Shown piece by piece: positions 1 to 8,016 of a DNA stretch of 38,201 nt. The stretch's first letter is position 1, and each line of letters opens with the position of its first letter. The notes beneath the pieces are model-generated. The model searched no databases, had not been told where the DNA came from, and was given only the letters and a program-made list of their open reading frames with translations. A program made the position numbers and the translations under genes. Origin of the DNA: Steinernema hermaphroditum (lineage: Eukaryota; Nematoda; Chromadorea; Rhabditida; Steinernematidae); contig JAUCMV010000027.1 in NCBI GenBank assembly GCA_030435675.1, forward strand, positions 1 to 38,201, given 5' to 3'.

Positions 1-202
1 ATACATGATATGATGGAAGGTGTCTTGTCATCAACCTTTCGTTTCTTTACTGCATGGACCGCACCGGAAAAAACTGCGTAATCATCTGCGTGCTTCGACT
101 TCAAATGTCTTGAAAGTCCGCTAGTATTTCCGTCTTTTCGAGAAATTTTTTTGCGACAGGACAGGCATACGGCTGCGTCGCTTTGCAGATCGAAGTAATC
201 CG
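1..202 (-). pseudogene. hAT-1 transposase, N-terminal BED zinc-finger fragment
   Basis: On the minus strand this stretch matches, almost base for base, the first exon of the hAT-like transposase seen at 3312-3534. It encodes the Cys-x2-Cys ... His-x4-His BED zinc finger and the basic segment after it. The match stops at about 202, where the sequence switches abruptly to the start of the F-box-like unit (the complete version continues into GCGTAGCGTGAAG instead). It is the tail of a further copy of the repeated unit lying to the left of the window. It cannot encode a transposase alone. Confidence 0.85.
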
Positions 203-233
203 GGATTGGAGGAGACCGCATTCAGACGCGGAG

Positions 234-1529
234 ATGGACACGGTGCCGTACGACTTCGTCGCCAGTGTGATGCGACTCATATTCTCGACGGATCTCTATA
301 TGCAAGCCAAACATATCCGTGCGCTTGGAGGGAATTACGGTAGAATAGCTGGCCGAATAGCGCTGAAGTACGTGCATTGTGAGATATATGTCCCCGGGCT
401 CTTCTCCGACGAACCTCTCGACGACGGTTCCGATCGGAAATTCTCCTGTTCGCCTGTGTTTAGGAGCAGTTTCTTCTGTAGGAAAGTGAGTCCCGATTCG
501 ATCGCCGGAGTAAGAGATATCCGTCGGTTCTCCGTAACGTTTTCCAAACGTTATTGGCTCGATGAAGTGCCAGACATTCGTGACGGTATCACCCATCGCC
601 AATTCCTTAAACTGATGCAAATCTATCGACACACTCGGTTCCGTGAGCTAGCCATTTGGGACTTCCCATTAAGAGACGCATTCCAATTCGGGGCAATTCC
701 CAATGGCATGTCCTTCTTTAACTGCGTCACTTTGTGCTACCAGGAGAATATGTCATCTTTCAAAGAAGTCCTCATGAGGTTCTTGGACGCGCGAAAGCTG
801 GAAGTGCTAAACTTGATATGCCGTGGATTGGAAAACTACTACGACACATACGACACTCGCCCCAAGCCTCTACCCGAAAGTCCACCACCAGAATGGCTCC
901 GCGAAATCCTTCTGAAGACGTTTCTGCAGCCTCAGATGACATATCTATATCTTTGCTTCAATCCTTCTTGGATGTCGACGACGTTTTTTGATGCGGTGGT
1001 CACCCGATGGATCCAGAGCCCCGAAACGTTTCCCGAAACTATCTTTAGACGTATCACCTTCAAGGGTGCTCCTTCGCCGATACTTCTGCAGAAGTTCGGC
1101 TTTCGCACCATCTGCACCCCTCCCGTCCCAAATGATGATTTATTTTGGTGGCTGAGCGGCAGAGAACGGATTTTCGACCTTCCTCACCCCACGGAACAGA
1201 AGCGAAGACTTGTCCTGCATGTCTACATCAAAAGCGACATGTTCAGCCAACGGAGGAACATTTCTGGCAAAAAATTTTTTGCGCTTGCTTCCGACTGCAT
1301 GCTCGAGTTCTGGTTCAACCACGGGGAAGCTGCCTCTTTCTGCCGAGAGGAAACCCTGAATCTGTACAACATCCCCTGGAGCGGATCAAGCGATTGCATC
1401 AAGGAAATCCCCGGAAATCGGTGCTCTACTGAAGCGCTCGTGTGTCTTGTTGTCCTTGTGATTCTTTTCCTCGCGTTCCTCCGTTTTGCCCTACTATTGT
1501 ACTGCCCTTTGCATTGGGTTGATCCATGA
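234..1529 (+). CDS. F-box-like family protein with C-terminal membrane segment (copy 1)
   Basis: A single open frame of 431 codons. I chose the ATG at 234 because the protein then begins MDTVPYDFVASV, a start I associate with F-box-like protein families expanded in some nematodes; the frame is open further upstream, but only into the joined hAT-1 fragment. The body has no motif I can name. It is rich in aromatic and charged residues, as in leucine-rich or F-box-associated regions. Residues about 401-424 are strongly hydrophobic and only seven residues follow, so the protein could be tail-anchored in a membrane. If the F-box reading is right, the role would be substrate recruitment to an SCF ubiquitin ligase; that is inference. 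A copy with an identical protein lies at 34889-36184 and the last 40 codons recur at 13925. No intron is evident. Confidence 0.72.
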   Translation: MDTVPYDFVASVMRLIFSTDLYMQAKHIRALGGNYGRIAGRIALKYVHCEIYVPGLFSDEPLDDGSDRKFSCSPVFRSSFFCRKVSPDSIAGVRDIRRFSVTFSKRYWLDEVPDIRDGITHRQFLKLMQIYRHTRFRELAIWDFPLRDAFQFGAIPNGMSFFNCVTLCYQENMSSFKEVLMRFLDARKLEVLNLICRGLENYYDTYDTRPKPLPESPPPEWLREILLKTFLQPQMTYLYLCFNPSWMSTTFFDAVVTRWIQSPETFPETIFRRITFKGAPSPILLQKFGFRTICTPPVPNDDLFWWLSGRERIFDLPHPTEQKRRLVLHVYIKSDMFSQRRNISGKKFFALASDCMLEFWFNHGEAASFCREETLNLYNIPWSGSSDCIKEIPGNRCSTEALVCLVVLVILFLAFLRFALLLYCPLHWVDP

Positions 1530-2075
1530 CAAATGGCCCATTTTGTAACCATCCTTTAATTATACAATGTTTGCTCCCAGGGCCAAGCCGATGGGTACAT
1601 TGTTGAGTACAGTTAATTCTCTCCCCATATTGTGGTTTGCACCTTGTCCACTGTATTCCTCTTGATGTTGTCACATTTTTTGACTCTAAACCCCCTGTGT
1701 TCTATGAACGGAGGATCCAGATGTTGCCCAAAAAATCAGCTGATGTTATTACGTGCCAATGGTGTGGAAAACGTTTCGGATGTGCGTTATCACACGCAAC
1801 CGATGTTCACTACGTGATAGGATGCTCGCCGAAACAGAGATAAACGTCTCCAAACAATGGAGATACGTAGATAACTGCTGCCACGCGGTAAAATCCTCAG
1901 ATGTACAACGATAAATGGTGCGGATCTTGCTCCAAGCACCGTGACGAAACACAAGCGTCACACGATAACCAACGGCTTCACAAACGACGACGACAACAAC
2001 AATATGCGGACACTGGTCGCGCACTACAACGATACAACAAACGACAACGGTGCTTATCTTTTCACTCTTTTCACT
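1530..2075 (+). other. 3' flank of the F-box-like gene, with a 40-codon Cys/His ORF
   Basis: This is probably the 3' untranslated region and downstream spacer. Its first 230 bases travel with the gene end in the partial copy at 13925-14291. An ATG at 1721 opens a 40-codon frame to 1843 containing Cys-x2-Cys ... His-x4-His. The spacing between the pairs (nine residues) is shorter than in a classic C2H2 finger, so I would not call it a gene without transcript support. The right-hand copy at 36376-36498 is the same. Confidence 0.4.
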
Positions 2076-2440
2076 CGACCTCTTTTTCGCTTTTTTCTTC
2101 GATTATCGAGCTGTTTGCTCCGTGTACGGCAGTACTAAGATATCAGCGAAGCTGTTAAGACAACAGGCTCGCCCTTCGGGCTCGCGTTAAATCAATAGGC
2201 ATAGTCCTAAGCCGGAGCCTAAGCCAAGCCGGGGTTTGCCTAAGCCAAGCCGGGGTCTGCCTAAGCCAAGCCGGGGTTTGCCTAAGCCCAGCCGGGGTTT
2301 GCCTAAGCCAAGCCAAAAATGAATGCAGGGCTCGCTTCGCTTGCTCGCAGCCTAAGTTTGTAGGCTGTTATCTTGTTAGTTATACTGGAAATCCGACAGA
2401 AACAGCTCGATAATCGAAGAAAAAAGCGAAAAAGAGGTCG
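2076..2440. repeat. Foldback: perfect 41-bp inverted repeat enclosing a minisatellite
   Basis: Positions 2076-2116 are the exact reverse complement of 2400-2440 (41 of 41). The 283-base interior holds a 21-bp tandem repeat and short G+C-rich palindromes, for example GCTCGCCC-TTC-GGGCTCGC near 2167. The structure could be a MITE-like or foldback element; no target duplication is obvious just outside the arms. The same structure, also perfect, is present at 36733-37098. Confidence 0.85.
2218..2314. repeat. 21-bp minisatellite, 4.6 units, containing GCCTAA
   Basis: Units start at 2218, 2239, 2260, 2281 and 2302 (partial). The consensus is CCTAAGCCAAGCCGGGGTTTG, with single-base variants in units 2 and 4. 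From the second unit on, each junction reads GCCTAA, the complement of the nematode telomere hexamer TTAGGC. The array is not telomeric, because the hexamers are 21 bp apart. Confidence 0.9.
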
Positions 2441-2715
2441 AAAATTGGTGAAACTAAGGCGACAGAATGGTCCCGGAACGAATTGCCTGGCGCGGCAAGT
2501 AGATTTGTCCCCGCGTCAAATCGTTCTGCTCTCATGTCGGGGCGTGGCCCCGCGCTCCCGTCCCACGCGCGCCTCTGCCCGCGCGGCACGCTCGCTGCCC
2601 GCGGCAGTCTGCCCTGCAGCCTCACCCTTAAGCGGTCGCCCCGCGCCGCCTCCCTAAAACCAGCCTGCCTTATCTCCCCTCTCCTCTCCCCTCGTTATGC
2701 TTCCGCTACACCACG
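2441..2715. other. GC-rich spacer, no gene seen
   Basis: From about 2500 to 2650 the sequence becomes markedly rich in C and G, with repeated CCCGCG and GCGCGCC motifs. Open frames run through it on both strands, but their translation is low-complexity Arg/Pro/Ala and I see no domain. It could be a CpG-rich promoter-like block or part of a repeat. It is copied in the right-hand unit. Confidence 0.5.
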
Positions 2716-2718
2716 TAG

Positions 2719-2938
2719 TAAGGTACAGATCGTCACAAAATCGATAATCCACCAATCAGCACATATTTAAGCCCCGCCCTAAAGATTGGATAGAAAGTGG
2801 GCGGAGTTTCATGGAATGTGAATAATTATTAATCAATTATTAATTAATTAGTTATTAATCAATTATTAATTAATTAACTGTGTGACGATTGGTTGTAAAC
2901 TGATTTTTGTTTCATGAACCTGATGATCAATGATCAGG
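2719..2938. repeat. AT-rich dispersed repeat with promoter-like boxes (copy 1)
   Basis: The same about 220-bp sequence occurs at 34127-34385 and 37377-37595. It starts with AGGTACAGATCGTCAC and carries in order CCAATCAG (CCAAT-like), ATATTTAA (TATA-like), CCCCGCCC and GGGCGGAG (opposed GC boxes that can form a hairpin). Next come two tandem AT-rich units of TTATTAATCAATTA type and then a TGATCA-rich end. The middle copy has different neighbours on both sides, which sets the element's borders. Confidence 0.75.
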
Positions 2939-3764
2939 TTGCGGTTGTCTTCCGAAGTCCATGAGTCAGAAGTGAACGACACAAATTTAGCACTTTCCAG
3001 ACGATTCTGGATTCTCTTCTTGTATTCTTCGTACAAGTTGGGGATATCTGTTCTCGAAACAGAGGTTCGTGATCTATAGACTATACCGTTATTTGAAATT
3101 TTCGGAGAAAACTTACCTCACGTTGTACCACGGTGCTAGAATTTAGAACAAATTAACGAATCCTCGTCGTTCGACGATACAGAAAGGTTCTGAATCCACA
3201 GCCACCATCAACGCTATGGCTCTGTTGACTGCGGCTGTTTTCGCACCGTCTTCTCTCCAATCTCCTTAACTCAACAAAGATAAATAGGACATTTATTCTG
3301 TCGTGACTTACTGATACATGATATGATGGAAGGTGTCTTGTCATCAACCTTTCGTTTCTTTACTGCATGGACCGCACCGGAAAAAACTGCGTAATCATCT
3401 GCGTGCTTCGACTTCAAATGTCTTGAAAGTCCGCTAGTATTTCCGTCTTTTCGAGAAATTTTTTTGCGACAGGACAGGCATACGGCTGCGTCGCTTTGCA
3501 GATCGAAGTAATCCGCGTAGCGTGAAGAACTCATAATAGCGAGATCGCAGAAGAACGGAGTTTTAGCGGAGTTTCCTCCTCACATGTTTACCGTAACTAC
3601 CGTACTCTTCGAAATGGAATACAGTAATCCGTGTGAGACCGAGCATCAAAGTCTCGCCGAGAGTCTCAGCACTTTTCCGAGACCGAGACTACCGAGACCG
3701 AGACTGAAAAAAAGACGAGAATTCCGAGACCGAGACGAGACCGAGACTGCACGGCTCTGGTCCC
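2938..3764 (-). pseudogene. hAT-1 transposon, truncated at its 3' side
   Basis: Minus-strand hAT transposase fragment. Exon 1 (3534 down to 3312) has the BED zinc finger. Exon 2 starts at 3264 and encodes the block equivalent to the ALALMLAVDSQPF region of hAT-2 below. Exon 3 (from about 3080) carries the FTSDSW block with the first catalytic Asp. Introns are short, with good GTAAGT donors. Homology stops at about 2938 just after the EDNR block, so the other catalytic residues and dimerisation domain are missing. An in-frame TAA at 3143-3145 is present in both copies of the unit, so it predates the duplication. The terminal TIR-like end is at 3741-3764 (reads CAGAGCCGTGCAG on the minus strand), preceded by GAGACC-type subterminal repeats. 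Confidence 0.85.
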
Positions 3765-3800
3765 GATCCGTCACAGAGAAATGAAATAGAGTCAGAAGGA

Positions 3801-3808
3801 CCCGGGAG
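3801..3808. repeat. 8-bp target site duplication of hAT-2 (left)
   Basis: CCCGGGAG directly precedes the TIR at 3809 and is repeated at 6182-6189 directly after the right TIR. Eight bases is the standard hAT target duplication. Confidence 0.95.
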
Positions 3809-6181
3809 CAGGGCTGTGCGAGTTTTGAGTTTTGAGTTTTGGGGTTTTGAGGCTTTTTTTGGGTTTTGAGTTTTGAGTTTTGAGTTTTGAATTTTTGGCA
3901 AAACTCGACTCAAAACTCGGTCCTGAAGCGAAATCTATGAAATCCCAGTTTGGGGAAATGTTTCCGCACATTTCCATTCACCTTTCTGTATTCAACTGTT
4001 CGCCGTGAGCTAGCGCTATGGGACTGTCTGTTTACGATGATTACTTCGCGACTGATGTCGCGAAAGGCACAACGAAGTGCAGAACTTGTAAACAAGAGGT
4101 TTCGCGAAAGAATGGTGGTACAACAAGCCTCATCAAGCATATGAAGCGCCATCATGAAGGATTATATGAGCAACTACAAGAACGGAAGACAGAACCGAAT
4201 AACAAGAAGAGGAAGCTCGATCCACAGACGCCTTCTATTTCGTCTGCATTTGGTAAACTTTCCGTTTGGTTGATATATCAACTTTTAATTTAGGAGCTTG
4301 GCAACCTGGCGGAACCAGATATGAATCTGCATCTCGTGCGTTGGCATTGATGCTAGCGGTCGATTCGCAACCGTTCGCAATGGTGGACAGACCGGGATTC
4401 CAAAATTTCTGCAAAGTTCTGGCTCCATCTTTCAAAATACGGTACTTTTATTGTAACTATGTCTTTTGTAACTATGTTAATTATTAGGTCTCGCACGTCC
4501 ATGATGCGGATGGATATTCCCACACTTTACGCAGATTACAAGAAGCGAGTCCAAGGCCGAGTGGAAAAAGCCTCGTACATCTCCTTTACCACAGACTCGT
4601 GGTCTTCCGAAGACAATCGACATTCCTTGTTATCGCTTACCGGGCACTGGGTCCATGGCGGACGACAAGAGTTCCGAGTCCTAGGAGTGATTCCTATCCG
4701 CGGCCGCCACAACTCTGAGAATCTATCTAGTCTTCTTCTGTCCTGCCTGGCCGACTTCATCGGAAAAGATGACAAGAACAAGTGTCATTTGGTTGTGAGG
4801 GACGCAGCAAGTACTATGAAGAAGACAACACGGATGTGTGGCTTGGCTTCGATAGACTGCTTCGCACATAAACTTCAACTGGTAAGTTCCGATTAATTCC
4901 AACTCTTACTGAATTGGCTGACTTCAGGCTGTCTACGGTGGACTCGGAAGCGTTATCGATGACGAAGACCAATTTACAACCCTCATTGAGAACACTAAGA
5001 AATTTGTCCGAAAGTTGAGGAAATCGCCGGTGGATAGAGATCACTTTAAGGATCTCCAATCACTTGAGAAGCTTTCTCCGCGTTGGCTCGTAAAGGTAAA
5101 TGTGCGGATTAAGCGTAAGTCAGTTCTTTGATTCAGGGAATCGAAGTGCGTTGGAGTTCGCTCCACGATATGCTTGAGCGCTTCGTGGAAAACCGCTCTG
5201 TCGTGAAGGCTTTTCTAATTGACCGAAGCGATTATCCCAAGTTTAACTCCGGCGATTTTTCGATGATGATGAAGATCCTCCATGCACTGAAACCCATCAA
5301 AGAAGCAACGACGATGCTCCAAGGCCGATCCGTGACAATATCCGCCGTCATTCCTACAATCTTCGTTCTACGACGTGCCCTAAATGATGCTGCCTCGGAA
5401 CTTTGTTATCCGGGATCGAAAGCGACGCCAATTTTGTTGTAGCAACATTGCTTGATGCACGTTTCAAGCGCGATTTCATCGAGGCGGAGAAAAAGGACGA
5501 AGCAGCTGCTTGCCTTATGGATGCAGCCTTCGAAGTTCTCAACGACGCAAATGCCCGAATCAAGACCTCAACAAAGCCTCCTGTTGCAGCAACGGATGAT
5601 AACAGCAGCCAGATGTCGTTTTTTGAGAAGTACCGATCCGTCCAGATATCAGAAGACCCTATCAGCTCACCTCCTTTGGATGACAAACTGCGGCTACGTC
5701 TGGTAAAGAAAAACTTTGGCTATTGAGTACAACGTCATGTTTAGGAAGTCGATAAATACCTCGGCGAATCAGCTCAACCACTTGCCGATCCGATTCAATA
5801 CTGGGCAAACACTGTGTATGCCGAACAGTTCCCCACTCTGTCGCAGATGGCCAAGAAGTATTTATCCGCTCCGGCCACGTCAGTCGAAAGCGAAAGACTG
5901 TTCTCTACTGCATCACTGGCACTCACCAATCTCCGAAGGTCGATGTCACCCGAAAACCTCCAGAAGCTGCTATTCCTGAAGTCCAATGTGCCGCTGGAAG
6001 GCTTCGCCGAAAAAACGACCTAATACTACTGTATTTCTGTTATTCCAGCGTTATTTGTTAAAGTTGTTCCAGAATTACTTTTGAGTTTTGAGTTTTGGTT
6101 TCGAGTTTTGAGTTTTGGTTTTGAGGTCGTCAAAAAAGTTTTGAGTTTTGACTTTCGAGTTTTGAGTTTCGCACAGCCCTG
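3809..6181 (+). mobile_element. hAT-2 DNA transposon, structurally complete, 2.37 kb
   Basis: The ends are perfect 13-bp inverted repeats: CAGGGCTGTGCGA at 3809-3821 and its complement at 6169-6181. Just inside both ends are arrays of GAGTTTT/GTTTTGAG repeats (about 3820-3910 and 6077-6170), likely transposase-binding subterminal repeats. One split transposase gene lies between. The clean 8-bp target duplication means the element arrived by ordinary transposition and has not been rearranged since. Confidence 0.95.
4018..6023 (+). pseudogene. hAT-2 transposase, six exons, one frameshift
   Basis: Exons read as 4018-4252, 4294-4441, 4488-4881, 4928-5095, 5137-5702 and 5745-6023. Introns are 41-46 bp with GT...AG ends and matching phases, giving about 596 codons. 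Exon 1 has the BED zinc finger (CRTCKQ ... HMKRHH). Exon 3 has FTTDSWSS (first catalytic Asp) and then RDAAST ... CFAHKLQL. Exon 6 has the hAT C-terminal dimerisation domain (SVESERLFSTAS). One lesion is visible: between about 5395 and 5425 the frame changes, ending the first frame at 5442, while the ATLLDARFKRDF block continues in another frame. No splice pair explains the change, so this copy is probably inactive, although its ends could still be mobilised in trans. Confidence 0.9.
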
Positions 6182-6252
6182 CCCGGGAGGAGTCGAACCT
6201 GGAAGCCTCGCGCGGAAGCCGCCTTGTACCACTCAGCCACAAGCGCACTAAG
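6182..6252 (-). repeat. tRNA-like repeat head, split by hAT-2
   Basis: On the minus strand there is a Pol III A box (TGGCTGAGTGG, 6229-6239) and a B box (GGTTCGACTCC, 6189-6199). The sequence after the B box runs into the hAT-2 target site and resumes left of 3801. The acceptor strands do not pair, so this is a tRNA-derived repeat or decayed tRNA, not a working gene. A TATGTATAC motif lies upstream near 6271. Confidence 0.6.
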
Positions 6253-6308
6253 GGTGGAAGGTCAGAGAGGGTATACATACCCGTCGTCTATCCTTTGATA
6301 ATTAAAAG

Positions 6309-6390
6309 TTCGCAGCCGGAGTCGAACCTGCAAGCGATGACGTCACCCTCTCGTATCAACGCGCGCCCTTGACCAGTCAACCACACGAAC
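6309..6390 (-). repeat. tRNA-like sequence with long variable arm
   Basis: Minus strand, 82 nt. The ends can pair as a 7-bp acceptor stem (GTTCGTG with TGCGAAC, two wobbles). The A box TGGTTGACTGG is at 6373-6383 and the B box GGTTCGACTCC at 6318-6328, and a GGTGA-CG-TCATC hairpin sits where a long variable arm would be. The anticodon stem pairs poorly, so I do not call a functional tRNA. Its upstream 50 bases, with TATGTATA, resemble those of the neighbouring tRNA-like copy. Confidence 0.55.
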
Positions 6391-6687
6391 AGTCAGGATT
6401 GAGGAGGGAGAGAGTATACATAACCCCCCCCGTCTGATCTTTGACCTTGAAAAATTGCAGCAGGGGGGGGCGAAGGTGTGTCGAGGCCCGTGGGAAGGTG
6501 AAGGGGCCAGACGCTGGGAAAATCATAATTACAATTAGAAAGGTGTACCGATTGACCTTTTAGGACAACAAAGTATCATCTTGGGGTCATCACTTTTGGA
6601 GGGTAAGAGAGGTAATTCAGCAAAGAAAAAGCTGTTCCTGAACATTGTTTCCAGAGATATACGCTTCATGTTCCATTTATACGTGTT
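6391..6687. other. No gene seen; G-rich tract
   Basis: This holds the 5' flank of the tRNA-like sequence, C- and G-homopolymer runs at 6424-6432 and 6463-6470, and unassigned sequence up to the 3' end of the LINE. No coding domain is recognisable on either strand. Confidence 0.5.
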
Positions 6688-6810
6688 CCATGTTTTACAG
6701 ATTTACAGATTTATTTTACAATATCATATGCTTACACATAGTTGCACCCAAAGTTATCACCATCTTCGTTCGTAGTTTCTTCTTGTTCTTCTGCCGCGGA
6801 GACGATCCCT

Positions 6811-7475
6811 TCAAACAATGGAGCTTCGGGCCTGAGCTTCAGACGTTTGATCTCCTCGGTAGCACCACGATGAGAGATCTTCGGTCCGTGCGAGGTTCTG
6901 CCAGCGTTGAGTTCCTACTGTCCTCACGATGTCGTCCCTCCAGCGTGTCCTCGGTCTTCCCAGCGGGCGTGTGTTCGGAGGCCTCCATTCCGTGATCCGG
7001 GTGGACCATTTGTCGCGGTCTTCGACGTTGTTCGCCAATTTCCACGCGAACGTCCACTTCCGTTTAATCGCAGTTTCACAGATGTCTTTCACTTTCGTCA
7101 CTCCTCGAATCCAATCGTTTGTTCTTCTGTCTAGTAGTCTCACTCCGATCATCCGACGCTTCGTTGCGCTGCCGCCAGTTTCTTCTTCATTGACTTGGTA
7201 AGGGCCCAAGTTTCGGATCCATAAAGCATTGTTGGCAGGATGCACATGTCGAACAGCCTTCTTTTCCATTTCATGTCAACGGATGGGGAAGTTAGGAGAA
7301 CTTTATGTTGCCTGAACGCATTCCATCCGGAGCTGATGCGGCGTCCTACTTCTTTTCTGTGGTCTCTGATCATCTCGACTTCCTGGCCTAAATATACGAA
7401 GCTTTTTACACACTCTAAACTCACATCATTTAGGCGAATGTCGAGTTCTTCATTCGTCAAGATTTTCGTCTTCGT
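6811..7475 (-). pseudogene. LINE ORF2, C-terminal domain after the RT
   Basis: The frame encodes the region after the RT palm and thumb typical of RTE/CR1-like proteins, including YGSETWALT and the later Trp/Arg-rich GRPRTRWRDDI block near the C-terminus. At least one frame change near 7150-7270 breaks it into two pieces. Its upstream end (KTKILTNEELDI) is the direct continuation of the RT part at 8017, separated only by the nested insertion. Confidence 0.85.
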
Positions 7476-7487
7476 CTCGTTGATCTT

Positions 7488-8004
7488 GGAGTCTCACTCT
7501 TGTCGCGGTGGCGAGCGGTCGGTCCCCCCGGTCGCTCTCCGAGTGTCCGGTTGGTCTGATGGTAAACCCTGTGGCAGTTGTGAGTTTTCCGGCTTCCAGA
7601 GGGAATTGGGACACCCGGAAGCCGTAGTCCCACCACCGCTGACAAACAAGATGTCCGACGCCAGGAATCCGGCTGCGTGAGATGTCACCCTGAAGGTCGC
7701 CGACGCTCTGAGGACCACCGAAGACGCAATTCCCGGACCACGAATTCATCTCTCCGAAGAAGATGCGAGCTCAAAAGCCTCCTCTGTGCCGCAAACGCCC
7801 CGAGAAGAAGAAGTTCTACTGCCATTTCCGAAGTTTTGCCGTCTCCCACATGCCCCGTGATGCGCGCCGTCTCCGACCGGTTCGCCATAAGCGCCACGCC
7901 AGGGATGAAGCCGGCTAAAACGAGACATCCTCCGTTTGTCTATTATTCGGTGTTGTGCAAGGCGCAAGCCTTTGATTCACGAAATAAACTCGTAAACTCG
8001 TAAA
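7488..8004 (+). mobile_element. Non-autonomous RTE-related retroelement nested in the LINE
   Basis: The 517-bp insert is flanked by perfect 12-bp direct repeats CTCGTTGATCTT (7476-7487 and 8005-8016). Deleting the insert and one repeat leaves the host LINE coding frame uninterrupted. Its 5' end is the same GC-rich leader as the host LINE. Its 3' end is AATAAACTCG followed by tandem TAAACTCG units, which parallels the TAAATCTG tail of the LINE. A frame beginning MSDARNPAA near 7652 stops at 7678 here but is open in the LINE's own leader (9640 on the minus strand). The best reading is a LINE-derived, internally deleted element moved by LINE machinery. Confidence 0.85.
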
Positions 8005-8016
8005 CTCGTTGATCTT

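Larger units (their letters stand above)
203..3540. repeat. 3.3-kb direct segmental duplication, left copy
   Basis: The block recurs at 34858-38201 in the same orientation, about 34.66 kb away. The coding part is identical at the protein level. The flank shows only small changes, such as a GA insertion in the second copy near 36515 and one extra G in the minisatellite. The unit contains the F-box-like gene, an inverted repeat with minisatellite, a GC-rich stretch, an AT-rich dispersed repeat and a truncated hAT-1. Because another hAT-1 piece precedes the left copy at 1-202, an array of units is more likely than a simple pair. Confidence 0.92.

Noticed and set aside
183..233. Longer N-terminus for F-box-like copy 1
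   Set aside because: The first 17 codons come from the joined hAT-1 fragment and differ from copy 2, and there is no ATG; the shared ATG at 234 is the better start.
2218..2314. Interstitial telomere repeat
   Set aside because: GCCTAA appears once per 21 bp, not in uninterrupted hexamers.
2441..2715. Arg/Pro-rich genes on both strands
   Set aside because: These are artefacts of high G+C content lacking stop codons.
6309..6390. Functional serine/leucine-type tRNA gene
   Set aside because: A and B boxes, acceptor pairing and a variable-arm hairpin exist, but no acceptable anticodon stem with a 7-nt loop can be formed.
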